This document shows positions 24,346 to 34,082 of a stretch of DNA of 64,000 nucleotides, piece by piece. Under the pieces are notes generated by a model. It saw nothing but the letters and a program-made list of their open reading frames with translations. It had not been told where the DNA came from and searched no databases. The stretch spans positions 434,001 to 498,000 of the forward strand of contig JAJHZJ010000041.1 of the NCBI GenBank assembly GCA_023548195.1. Reading direction: 5' to 3'. The position numbers were made by a program, and so were the translations under genes. This stretch comes from Bettongia penicillata ogilbyi. Its lineage: Eukaryota; Chordata; Mammalia; Diprotodontia; Potoroidae. The number at the start of each line of letters is the position of its first letter. Within the stretch, counting starts at the first letter, position 1.

Positions 24346-24651
24346 TTAGGATTTCTATATTTAATGGGTGACCTATGTTTTCCCCCTAAGTTGGGATATG
24401 ATAGAATGTTGGGTCTCTTCCTGCATACTTTATTTTGTAAGTAAAACTATGGCAAGTGGAAGTAGCTTTGAATTTCAAAGCCAGATCAAAGTAAGAACAG
24501 AGTATTTATAATACTGACACTATCCAGACTCTCCAAATGTCACATTCCCTAGAACATTATTTCTTCTCATGTCCTATAATATTTTCATTCTAAGCACAAA
24601 CTTCCTGGCTAGTTTAAAAGTTAATCTCTGAAGATAGAATGCCCCTTAGAC

Positions 24652-24868
24652 CAATGGTGTCAAACTCAGACAGAAATAGGGGCCACTAATCTGCACATAT
24701 GGATCCCTGAAAGTTACATATTGACTTAATTTGAAAATGTAATATTATATGTTTTCTTATATTTTTATTCATTTTTGTTAAACAGTTCCCAATTACATTT
24801 TAATCTGGTTTGGCCTTACATTCAGAAGTCTTACAGACCGTATGCAGGTCATGTGTTTGACATCTCTG
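24652..24868. mobile_element. hAT-type MITE (217 bp)
   Basis: Begins CAATGGTGTCAAACTC and ends GTGTTTGACATCTCTG; the ends are imperfect inverted repeats sharing TGTCAAAC. The flanks give an 8-bp near duplication, CCTTAGAC (24644-24651) and CCTTAAAT (24869-24876), the length typical of hAT transposons. The interior is non-coding. It resembles marsupial Charlie-like non-autonomous elements, from memory of the 'ggtgtcaaactc' terminus. Confidence 0.7.
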
Positions 24869-24889
24869 CCTTAAATAAAAAGAAAGAAT

Positions 24890-25545
24890 GAATGTTCCCC
24901 AGGAGATAAGTGCTCAAAAAATATGACAAGGCAGTTTTCAAAAGAAAGAAAAGAAAAGAAATTTAAGATATTATTGACCACATTAAAGAACCCTCCAAAT
25001 CACTGATAATAATAGAAATGGAAATCAGAACTCTAAAGGTTTCATCAAATTGGCAAAGATGACAGAAAATAGAAATGATCAATGTTGGATGGCCTTTGGA
25101 AAGACTGCAATGACAGGAACACTAATGTACTATATGTGGAACTGAGAATTCTCCATCCATTCTAGTAAATAACTTGGAACTCTACCAAAAAAAAGTCATT
25201 GAACTATATGTACCATTTATCCAGTAATACTACTATTGGGAATATACCTCAAGAAAGTCAAAGACAGAGAGAAAAATTTCATGTATGTGAAAATATTTAT
25301 TGTAGCACTTTTCATAATGGCAAAAAAAATGGAAATAAAGAGCTGTGCATCTGTTAGGAAATGTCTGGACAAATGATGAGATAAGATTATAATGGAATAT
25401 TTTGGGGGCTAATAGAAACAACAAACATGAAGAACAGCAGGAAACTTGGAAAGGTTCCTACGAACTCAGACAAAAAGAAATAAGCAGATAAAGAGAAAAA
25501 TGTATATAATTACTACAACACTGTAAATGAAAACAACACTGAGGA
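24890..25545 (+). mobile_element. Old L1 3' fragment (ORF2 C-terminus and 3'UTR)
   Basis: Diverged but colinear with the L1 ends at 36770-37350 and 57530-58150: 'catcaaattggcaaagatga', 'gttggatggcctttggaaag', 'gtaatactactattgggaat', 'atttattgtagcacttttca' and 'ataatggaatatt'. It is 5'-truncated and carries many stops and indels. Confidence 0.72.
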
Positions 25546-25549
25546 TATC

Positions 25550-25650
25550 AGTCAGTTAATAAATATTTATTAAGAACCTGCTATATGTCAGGCACTGTGA
25601 TAATCAATCAATGACCAGTCTTAACTGACAATGAAACATACCCTCATCCA
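25550..25650 (+). repeat. Head of unclassified interspersed repeat (family X)
   Basis: 'aaatatttattaagaacctg' and 'ctatatgtcaggcactgtga' match the start of the long repeat copies at 51530 and 53625. Confidence 0.5.
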
Positions 25651-26094
25651 ATACAAGAGATAGTAAAATACAGATGCCAAATATGTCATACGCTGTCGGA
25701 CACAGTCGATGTGTTGCTTTGTTTTGCTTAACTCTACCTCTGTTGGAATGGGAGAGGACTAAATTACTAAGTGACAGTGACTAAGAAGTGAAAGTTTTAA
25801 TTCTTTCTATTTAATCTCAATGTATCTAACATAAATGCACATTTTTTTAATTTTGCTGAAAGATATTTGTATCTTGTAAATTGAGAGCTCAGTTTTCTAT
25901 CAGAGGTCCATATAAGTGCTGGGAGTTTTCACCATACATAACAGAAATTACTTTTTGGGAGCCAATATGGTAAAGTAGAATGCACATTGGCTTCATTGAC
26001 TTGAAGACATAGATGGTAATCTGTCAAATTTGTAAATGATACAATGCTTGGAAAGAGAGCTAATACACTGGTTATTGACTTAGTGATGTAAAGA

Positions 26095-26275
26095 TTTCTG
26101 AGAAAATCCCACTTTTTAGCAGTATAACATTGAACAAGGCACTTAACTTCTGCGAACCTTAGTTTCTTCATTTGCAAAAGGGGATAATATCTGCTCCACC
26201 TACCTCATGGAACTGTTGTAAGGAAACATTTGTACATTGTAAAACATTATGTAAATGCATAATTGTTTCTATTAT
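26095..26275 (+). repeat. MIR fragment
   Basis: 'aaggcacttaacttctgcga', 'agtttcttcatttgcaaaag' and 'cacctacctcatggaactgt'. Confidence 0.62.
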
Positions 26276-26479
26276 TTTGTTAGCTCACATTAAATCATAG
26301 GTACAGTACCCATACTAACATGTTATATTAGAAAGGTTATTATAAATTGACCTAAATTGAGTTATTAATTGATTAAAAGATGTGAAGGTCTAAAAGTTTT
26401 TTTTCAAAAATGTTAAAATGGGGAGAGTTAGAATAATCTCCCTTTCCATTTTTAATGGACTCTTTTTTGTTTGTCCTTC

Positions 26480-26695
26480 AAAATTAGAGAAGGAAATGAA
26501 AAGAAAGGAAATAAAGAGAAGAGGAAAAGAAAGGAAGGAAGAGGAGAGGAGAAGAGGGAAGGGGAGGGAAGGAAAGGGAAGTGAAAGGAAGGAAGGGGAG
26601 AAGAAGAAAAGTGGAGGGGAAGGAAGAAACAAAGAGCAAAGGAGAGGAGAGAACAGAACAGAATAAAAGAGAACAGGAGAAGAGAAATAAAATTA
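26480..26695. repeat. Polypurine (GGAA/GAAA)n tract
   Basis: About 210 bp of nearly pure A/G on the plus strand, with GGAAGG and GAGAAG units. Mirror-like purine tracts of this length can form triplex (H-)DNA. The long open frames on both strands here are low-complexity artefacts. Confidence 0.9.
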
Positions 26696-26814
26696 AAGCT
26701 TATCATTCTCTAAAATTTAGGTTTATAGGAAAAATAAGCAAAAACTCTTTCTTTGCAAAACATTGGCTCATAGTTCCATCATTCTTTAAGACTTACAAAC
26801 CTCTCTCCTCACAA

Positions 26815-26990
26815 CAATGTTATGAGATAGTGTGTGTGAAGATTATCATCCCGTTTTTATAGACATGGAAATTAAAGTTCATACAGATTGAAAACAGATG
26901 GGTTCATACAGCTAGAAAATGTCAGAATCAAAATTTGAACTCGTTTCTTCTGGCACCACGCCCACTGTTCATTCCATTACCCCATCCTAT
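26815..26990 (-). repeat. MIR fragment
   Basis: Reverse-complement MIR: 'tttttatagacatggaaatt', 'aaatttgaactcgtttcttc' and 'ccactgttcattccattacc'. Confidence 0.6.
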
Positions 26991-28035
26991 TGCAAGTGCT
27001 ATCTTCACGGAAAAACAAGAAAAGAATGCAGAAAAACAAACTAGGACAACGACATTCTGCTGTAAAACTCTGTAAGCTAGAGTGATAATGGATTTTGAGA
27101 GTCTGTTATGAAAGAAATAAACTCTTAAACAGTGATTGTTTCTTTGAGATAGAAGTGCAAGAAAAATACTATTTGATGAGGATAATTTCTGTTCAACTTC
27201 AAGAACTAATTCAAGTCAGTGGTTAATTTTTTCAGAAATCACTGAACTTCATGTGCTTATCCAGAAATTCCATACAATATGGCCCATATACACTACAATC
27301 TAAAGGAGGGAAAAGAAACAACTAGAATACAAAGCACATTGTGATGAGTGCAAAAGAAATGTCTAGAGAACTACTAGCAGACTCTCTATCTACTTCTGTG
27401 CCAAGTACAGAAGAAAGTGAAAAAATTAAAAAGAATGGTGTCATTTTCCATTAATTCCTACTACTGCATATCCCTTGAATTCAAGAAGTAAAGGTAGAAA
27501 TATATATGATGAATGCCTTGCATTTCATCAAGTATCAAATCTTGCAACACACTTAGGACTAGGCATTAGGCAGATATTTTATATCTTGCAGAATACAGAG
27601 CACCTTGAGGGTTTGATCCAAGAATGCAATCTAGGATTCTACCAAACACATCCCACTTGCAACATGTAATACAATCTGACTCATCTTGCTTCTCACCTAT
27701 ATGCTATTCCTCCATTTTATGCAGAATGCAAAGCAACAAGGTGGCCTCAGGCTGAGGGGGAAAAACTCATACCAGATAAAAAATAAACAAATCTGTGTAA
27801 GTATAGAGAACCTTTTCTTAATCCATGCAACTATTCGGTGTTCAAGAGTCTACAAAGATGATAAAATGAAACATCAGAAAGGCAGACATTACTGATAGTG
27901 GTAAAGAGATAGACAGCCCTAAAACAAAGTTGTATGTGGCCAAAGTATTATTCAATGAGCCTGAGGATACTCCAAACCCAATATATCAAAGCCAGTTTTA
28001 TCATCCTAAACCCAGATTCCCTCCTCCCCAAAAGA
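26991..28035. other. Unique-looking spacer, nothing recognised
   Basis: No repeat family and no convincing coding potential. Two short plus-strand frames (27475-27669, 27686-27895) have no recognisable domain and no splice context. Confidence 0.45.
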
Positions 28036-28049
28036 ATCTCCATTTCTGA

Positions 28050-28691
28050 GAGAAAAAAATGGTTTACTCTCATCACATTCAACTAAAGGAAGGAATAAAA
28101 TGCTCACTCATTTTGGTATGAAAACCTATCATACAATACAGGAAAGTGGGAGGATGATGGAAGGAGGGCAATGGGAAGAGGAACCAATTTGAAGTCAACA
28201 CTCTTGGGGAGGGACAGGATCAAAAGAGAGAATAGAAGCAATAGGGGGCAGGATAGGATGGAGGGAAATATAGTTAGTCTTACACAACACAACTATTATG
28301 GAAGTCATTTGTAAAACTACACAGATAGGGTCTACATTGAATTGCCTGCCTTCCCAAAGGGAATGGGTGGGAAGGGAGGGATGGGGAGAAGTTGGAACTC
28401 AAAGTTTTAGGAACAACTGTTGAGTATTGTTCTTGCTACTAGGAAATAAGAAATACAGGTAATGGGGAATAGAAAGTTATCTGGCCCTACAGGACAAAAG
28501 AGAAGAAGGGAACAAGAGAAGGGAGGGATGACAGAAGAGAGGGCAGATTGGAGACAGGGAAAATTAGAATGCTCGGTGTATTGGGGTGGGGAGAGGGGAC
28601 AAAAGGGGAGAAAATTTGGAATCCACAATTTTGTGAAAATGAATGCAAAAAGTTATATGAATAAATTTATTTTAAAAAATTTAAAAAAAAT
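28050..28691 (+). mobile_element. HAL1-type retrotransposon, copy 4, 5'-truncated
   Basis: Contains only the 3' region, from 'ggtttactctcatcacattc' onward, colinear with 7777-8400. It ends 'aataaatttattttaaaaaa'. It is flanked by the 11-bp duplication 'tccatttctga' (28039-28049 and 28692-28702). The 5' truncation plus the perfect duplication shows target-primed insertion with incomplete reverse transcription. It is very similar to copy 1 through the aligned 600 bp. Confidence 0.88.
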
Positions 28692-28702
28692 TCCATTTCT
28701 GA

Positions 28703-29127
28703 TGACACTTTTCCAAAGTATTCTACCATTATTTTCTCCTTTCTATTAAAACATGTAAATACCTCTTCCTCAGGATATTGCAATACCCCCTTAACTGATC
28801 CCCCTCTTTCTATTCTCTCCCTACTCTAATTTAACATACAAGCTGCCAATAAAGGAATATTTCTAAAGCACTGAGAGTATCATTCCTCTGCTCAAATACT
28901 TTCAATGACTGCTGATTACATTCAAGCTCCTTAGGTTGCCAACCAAGGTCTTCCACAATCTAGCTGTTTTTAAAAGCTTATTTGCCATTATTCTCCTTTC
29001 GGTACATCAAATTCCAATCCATTTTTACCACTTGTTATTCCCAGAACAAGCCAAGATATTTCCTACCTTTATTGCTTTGCTCATGATGCTTTCTCCCCAT
29101 CTACAATTCCCTCTCCCTCTTCATTAC
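28703..29127 (+). repeat. L2 LINE fragment, 5' portion
   Basis: 'tctaaagcactgagagtatc' (the L2 'catgtcactcc' region), 'tgctgattacattcaagctc', 'caaggtcttccacaatctag' and 'attccctctccctcttcatt' are in L2 order. HAL1 copy 4 lies at its left edge. A SINE interrupts it at 29128. Confidence 0.7.
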
Positions 29128-29342
29128 TAGTACAGCTAGATGGCTTATCTTCCTGAGTTAAAATCTGGCCCCAGACATTTACTAGCTGTAGGACTCAGAA
29201 AGTTACTTAGCCCTGTGAACCTCCGTTTTCTCATCTATATAATAAACTTCAGAAGGGAATAGAAAATCATTCCAGTAGCTTTGTCAAGAAAATCCCATAT
29301 GAGGTCACAGAGTCAGATATGACTGAAATTACTAAACATCAG
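29128..29342 (+). repeat. tRNA-derived marsupial SINE inside L2
   Basis: 'ggccccagacatttactagc', 'gttttctcatctatataata', 'tagctttgtcaagaaaatcc', 'gaggtcacagagtcagatat'. The head is shortened. Confidence 0.78.
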
Positions 29343-29640
29343 CTTCTCTTCTTATCTAGATCTTATGTCCATCAACATCCAATTCAAAGCCACTGCTTTC
29401 ATAAAGCCTTCCCTTTAAAATTTCCCCAGTATAAGTGACCTTTCCCTTCTCTGTGCATCAAGAGTACCTTATATGTGTCTGTTCTACAAGCATTCTGTTT
29501 TGCATCATGCTGATTTCTATGCACCTTATATGTCCCCTGCTGGATGCTGGCACCTCTCTTTTAAATCATGCTTCTGTGAGGAAATGTCTGGTTTATTTTT
29601 GGACACTTCACTGTGCTGGGGCACTGTGCCTTTCTTAAAG
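29343..29640 (+). repeat. L2 LINE fragment, 3' portion
   Basis: Continues the L2 at 28703-29127 ('caattcaaagccactgcttt', 'aaagccttccctttaaaatt') after the SINE. The sequence fades towards 29640. Confidence 0.55.
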
Positions 29641-29811
29641 TCAACAAAACCAACTCTTCCACTGCACCCACACCCAAAAAACTAAGATCATGTGGCATAA
29701 CTCAGAGGTAGAGCTTCCTGTCAACCTGAAGAAGGAAGGTGGAGAGAATTTTATGCAAATATTCCTACATTAAAGTACATTGAAGTTCTTTCCTTATTGC
29801 CCTTAGTACTC

Positions 29812-30145
29812 AAAAAAAGACCAAAATGGTCATGATATTGGGTCGAAGTACAGACTGTGGCTGATCAGATCAATATGAGCTCAAAAGGCTCTACCATAGA
29901 TTAAGCACAAATAGTCCATTTGAATATTTGGGAGGATTCCAAATTTGTAAGAACAACTCATGTTTCTTTTGAGCTACTGCAATCTATTTTTGGTCATAGA
30001 GCAAAGCACCTCCTTTGATACAGGCACACCACACTAGAAAGTCCTGTGCTAGTGTCTCTCACAATCAACACCAAAGTTCTTCAGAGATACTTTGAGAGTG
30101 TCCTTATATCACTTGTTCTGGCCACCTTTGTGCTGACCTTATTAT
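29812..30145 (-). mobile_element. Non-LTR LINE 3' segment (zinc-finger type), sense on minus
   Basis: On the minus strand this encodes the end of a LINE ORF: an arginine-rich region ('agtgatataaggacactctc'), then a W/R segment, 'gctcaaaagaaacatgagtt', and a C-terminal zinc-finger-like segment ('agagccttttgagctcatat' then 'tgatctgatcagccacagtc'; family pattern C-x2-C-x-R-x-F-x-x-x-IGLISH-x-R). It ends 'atgaccattttggtcttttt'. It continues the ORF begun on the opposite strand at 30146-30440. The clade is uncertain (R4/Dong- or RTE/CR1-like). Confidence 0.68.
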
Positions 30146-30440
30146 TGCATATTTATGAAATCTGGACAGCCTACCAATGTCATGCCAGAAAATTCAATCA
30201 CTTCCATTTGAATTGAAGATCTGAAGATCACCTAGCAAGATAAGGTAATGGATACTAAGGTCCTTTCTCAAGCTGAACTGCCAAGCATTTAAACTCTACA
30301 ACAGAGAGTACAACTCTGAAGGGTTGGCCAGATTGTAAAAATACCAAACATACATTTGCCTAAAACACTGTTTTACAGAGAATTCACTCAAGGCAAATAT
30401 TCTGAAGGATTGGCATGTGAAAGAAGAGTTAGATTTGTTC
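30146..30440 (+). mobile_element. Same LINE, inverted 5' segment
   Basis: The plus strand encodes the upstream portion of the same ORF: 'tatttatgaaatctggacag' (L-Y-G-x-E-x-W-T-like), 'aagatcacctagcaagataa' (KI-T-W-Q-D-like), 'ctgaactgccaagcatttaa', and the readable 'VGQIVKIPNIHLPKTLFYRE' then 'FTQGKYSEGLA'. The expected next residues (a basic RYKD-like stretch) are found at the start of the minus-strand segment at about 30140. This is the order produced by twin priming. Confidence 0.68.
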
Positions 30441-30464
30441 TGCTTTGACAGACAAAAAAAGATT

Positions 30465-30640
30465 AATTCAACAGACATTTATTAAGCATCTGCTATCTAC
30501 AAAGCCTTGCGTTGAGTCCTAAAGAAACAAATCAGTACCATTAAATTCTTCTAATCAAGGAACTTGCAAGCTAATGGAGGAAAAACATCTCTGAATAATT
30601 AAAACAGGAGAATCTGATTATTACCGTTATTATTAATCGA
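30465..30640 (+). repeat. Head of unclassified interspersed repeat (family X)
   Basis: 'caacagacatttattaagca', 'tctgctatctacaaagcctt' and 'atcaaggaacttgcaagcta' are colinear with 51535-51640. Confidence 0.5.
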
Positions 30641-30828
30641 TCCTAAGACACTTAGTAGTTGTGTAACCCTGAGAAAGTCACTTAACCCTGTTTTCCTCAA
30701 TTCCTCATCTATAAAATGAGCTGCAGAAGGAAATGGCAAAGCACTCCAATATCTTTGCCAAGAAAATCCCAAATGGGGTCATGAATAGTTGAACATAACT
30801 GAAAATATTAAACAACAATGAATCCCAT
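30641..30828 (+). repeat. tRNA-derived marsupial SINE (5'-shortened)
   Basis: 'agacacttagtagttgtgta', 'agtcacttaaccctgttttc', 'aaatgagctgcagaaggaaa', 'atctttgccaagaaaatccc'. Confidence 0.8.
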
Positions 30829-31214
30829 AAACATCTTTCTACCATGAGGCCCCTTTACAAAACTGAACTCTTCACTTCTTGGAGAATGCAAAAATTACGA
30901 TCAAGAAAAACCTTACAAAGTAAGCATAAGTGTGGAGTGAATATTTCTTAGATTTCTTTTTTTAAATGTCTAGGTAGGAAAACTTCTGCACAGAAAAACA
31001 AGAACAAGAAGCTAAAACCATCACTGGACACAAGAACATTCCAAATTTGTAACTACTTCTCACTGTCTTGAATTAGGTTCTTTCCTGAGCTTTTTTTTTC
31101 CCTCCAGAGAGCATGAAAAGAATACTAGCTTTTTTCATTGCAGCAAATTCTTTGAAGGGACACAGAAATCACCTTCTGATGCCTCTATCTGAAGCATAAT
31201 TCCAAATGAAATAC

Positions 31215-31312
31215 CTTGATGAGATGCTGATGATGATGGAGATGGTAATGATGATGAAGAGGAGGAGAGAGAGAACAGGAAAGGAGAAGAGGAAAGAGTA
31301 AGAAGAGAAATT
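31215..31312. repeat. (GAT)n/(GAG)n purine-rich simple repeat
   Basis: 'gatgctgatgatgatggaga' grades into 'gaagaggaggagagagagaa'. Confidence 0.85.
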
Positions 31313-31439
31313 AATTGTTCATAATCTCATTGTTCATAATCATTTACCCAGGATCAAGTCTATCACCCTCTCCCATTCATCATCACATGAGTAATCTTCT
31401 TAATGAACTACTCTAATTATTGTATCACGTCTCTACTTT
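31313..31439 (+). repeat. L2 LINE, left part, interrupted by L1
   Basis: 'tcatcatcacatgagtaatc' and 'gtatcacgtctctactttaa' correspond to the L2 phrase around 'catgtcactcccctgctcaa'. The continuation is at 37741 ('gtgactcctcattgattact'). Confidence 0.6.
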
Positions 31440-31449
31440 AAAATTCTCA
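31440..31449 (+). repeat. Probable target-site duplication, 5' copy (L1 host)
   Basis: 'aaaattctca' here and 'aaaattttca' at 37741-37750 differ by one transition. They sit in the L2 phrase just before 'gtgactcc'. Confidence 0.65.
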
Positions 31450-32136
31450 AAGACAACCTACCCAACTTTATGGGATACTGCAAAAGCATTACTTAGAGGA
31501 AGTTTCATACCTACATGAATAAAATAAATAAAGAGGAGATCAATAAATCTGGCATGCAGCTGAAAAAGCTCCAAAAAGGATAAACTGAAAATCCCCAAGA
31601 AAATACCAATTTAGAAATACTGAAAACCCAAAGAGGGATTAACAAAACTGAAATTAAGGAAACTATTGAACTAATAAATCAAACTAAGAGTTGGTTTTAT
31701 GAAAAAAACAATAAATTGATAAACCTTTGGTCAATTTTATTTAAAAAGAAAGAAAGGAGAAAACCAAATTACTAATATCAAAAATGAAAGGGCTAAACTC
31801 ACCTCCAATGAGGAGGAAACTAAAGCAATAATTAGAAATTAATTTGTCCAATTTTTTAACTCATAAATTTGACAATCTAAATGAGATGGATGAGTATTTT
31901 AAAAAAAATATAAATTGCCCAGGTTAACAGAAGAGGAAGTTGAATACTTAAACAACATCATCTCAGAAAAAGAAATTGAACAAGCCATCAATGAATTCGC
32001 TATGAAAAATTTCCAGGGCTGGATGGATTTACAAGTGAATTCTATCAAAAATTTGAAGAACAGTTATTTCTAATGCTACATAGATTATTTGGGAAAATTG
32101 GGGAAGGAGTACTCCCAAATTCTTTTTTGTGATACA
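31450..32136 (+). pseudogene. L1 ORF2 relic, block 1
   Basis: Readable islands are 'LINQTKSWFYEKNNKLINL', then a lysine-rich stretch, '[19 protein letters not shown]' and '[16 protein letters not shown]', with 'GEGVLPNSF'. These belong to the segment between endonuclease and reverse transcriptase and the first reverse transcriptase motifs. Many stops and frameshifts. The block ends at the HAL1 insertion. Confidence 0.8.
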
Positions 32137-32150
32137 AAAATTTTTCTGGA
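32137..32150 (+). repeat. Imperfect target-site duplication, 5' copy (HAL1 copy 3)
   Basis: 'aaaatttttctgg' here and 'aaaaattttctgat' at about 35098-35111 are a near match at an A/T-rich target. The 3' copy joins directly to the rest of ORF2 ('gatacctaagccaggaagag'). Confidence 0.65.
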
Positions 32151-32648
32151 TCGGGGCGGAGCCAAGATGGCAGAGTAGAAGGACGCATGTTTACGAGCTC
32201 CAACCCACAGCCCATAGAATTAATGTAAAAAGAGATCCGCATAAATTCTGGATCACTGAAAGGTGTGCAGAACCAGAGTGGAAGAGATTTCCATTCCAGA
32301 GAGCCCTGGAGACCCGTTCCCCAGCGTCCGTCGCGCCTCGGAAAGTGGACCCCACCCCAGCGCTGCCCTGGCCATGGCCCCAGAGAAGTTGACCCGAGCA
32401 GGCTTCAGGGACGGAAGCTCCAGCAGCCAGGAAAGTTCCTCCGCCCACAGAAACTACAGGTCAGTGAGAGAGACGGCTGGCTGGAGGAGGGGAGCAGAGT
32501 GTCTCCGTGACTCGGGCCCCCTCGGGAGGAAGCGGCGGCGGCAGAGACGGGGGCAGGAAGTGGCGGAGGCAGAGGCGTGGGCGGCAGTGGAAGCAGCAGC
32601 GGTGGCTGTGGCCCAGGACTCCCTCAGCAGCAGGCAGGATCTTCATTA

Positions 32649-32866
32649 ATGAAAGTCTCTGCATAAACAACCTGAGGGAGCGGAGCCTGGGAGACGGCCC
32701 TGCCCCACCCTGCTCCACTGCTGAAGGCCTCTGCATAAAGCCCCTGAGGGAACTGAGCCTGGGAGGCGGCCCCCCCCCACCTCCACCTGCTCCATTCCTG
32801 AAGGTCTCTGCATAAAGCCCCTGAGGAAGCCGAGCCTGGGAGGCGGCCCTGCCCCACCCCAACACC
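32649..32866 (+). repeat. Three tandem 72-77 bp units in HAL1 5'UTR
   Basis: Each unit carries a form of 'ctgcataaagcccctgaggg' and 'gagcctgggaggcggcc'. Copies 1 and 2 have this unit only once or in part (about 6085-6180 and 21300-21370). It resembles the monomer organisation of rodent L1 promoters; promoter activity here is not shown. Confidence 0.8.
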
Positions 32867-32980
32867 AGAACTAAAGCTTGCTGTGGAAAGCCAATTTGAA
32901 CCTCAGACCCCAAGCACTAGCTGGGCGGATCTAGGCGGGGGTGGACAGGAATCTCAGAAGTCAAGTAACTGGCTGGGAAA

Positions 32981-34082
32981 ATGCCTAGGAAAGGGAAGAA
33001 AAATAAGACTATAGAGAGTTTTTTTCCAACAAATGCAAATGATCCCGAAATTAGGATCTGATGACGAGGATGTATTCTCGCCATGGGGAAAGACGTGGAG
33101 GGTGGGGCCTCAGTACCCCAGACACCCCAGGGGGATGTCAGGTGGGCTCAGGCCTTGGAAGAGCTCAAAAAGGATTTTGAAAAGCAAGTTAGACAGGTGG
33201 AGGAAAAACTGGGAAGAGAAAGAGAGAGATGCAAGAAAAGTATGAAAAACGGGTCAATACCTTGGTTAAGGAGACCCAAAAAAATATGCTGAAGAAAATA
33301 ACACCTTGAAGAATAGGCTCACTCAATTGGCAAAAGAGGTTCAAAAAGCCAATGAGGAGAAAAATGCTTTCAAAAGCAGAATTAGCCAAATGGAAAAAGA
33401 GGTTCAAAAGCTCACTGAATTTAATAGTTCTCTCAAAATTAGAATGGAACAGATGGAGTCTAATGACTTTACGAGAAACCAAGAAATCACCAAACAAAAC
33501 CAAAAGAATGAAAAAATGGAAGAGAATGTGAAATATCTCATGGGAAAAACAACTGACCTGGAAAATAGATCCAGGAGAGACAATTTAAAAATTATGGGAC
33601 TACCCGAAAGTCATGATCAAAAACAGAGCCTAGACATCATCTTCCATGAAATTATCAAGGAAAACTGCCCTGACATTCTAGAACCAGAGGGCAAAATAAG
33701 TATTGAAAGAATCCATTGATCACCACCTGAAAGAGATCCAAAAACAGAAACTCCTAGGAACATTGTGGCCAAATTCCAGAACTCCCAGCTCAAGGAAAAA
33801 ATCTTGCAAGCAGCTAGAAAGAAACAATTCCAGTACTGTGGAAATACAATCAGGATAACCCAAGATCTAGCAGCTTCTACATTAAGAGATTGAAGGGCGT
33901 GGAATAGGATATTCTAGAAGTCAAAGGAACTAGGACTCAAACCAAGAATCACCTACCCAGCTAAACTGAGTATAATACTTCAGGGGAAGATATGGTCTTT
34001 CAATGAAACAGAGGACTTTCAATCATTCTTGATGAAAAGACAAGAGCTGAAAAGAAAATTTGACTTCCAAACACAAGAATGA
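32981..34082 (+). pseudogene. HAL1/L1 ORF1p-like coding relic (copy 3)
   Basis: ATG at 32981 gives MPRKGKKNKTIESFF and is lost by about codon 27. Frame changes follow near 33110, 33240 and 33290. The longest run, 33306-33719, holds the coiled coil (EVQKLTEFNSSLKIRMEQME) and DLENRSRRDNLKIMG. It ends ISIERIH at a TGA (33718-33720), the same position as in copy 2. The C-terminal domain follows in that frame: ETPRNIVAKFQNSQLKEKIL, AARKKQFQYCGNTIRIT, ITYPAKLSIILQGK, ending KFDFQTQE. It is broken, but less diverged than copies 1 and 2. Confidence 0.8.

Noticed and set aside
26390..26862. Overlapping frames on both strands around the purine tract
   Set aside because: Low-complexity Lys/Glu/Arg or Phe/Ser/Leu peptides from a simple repeat.
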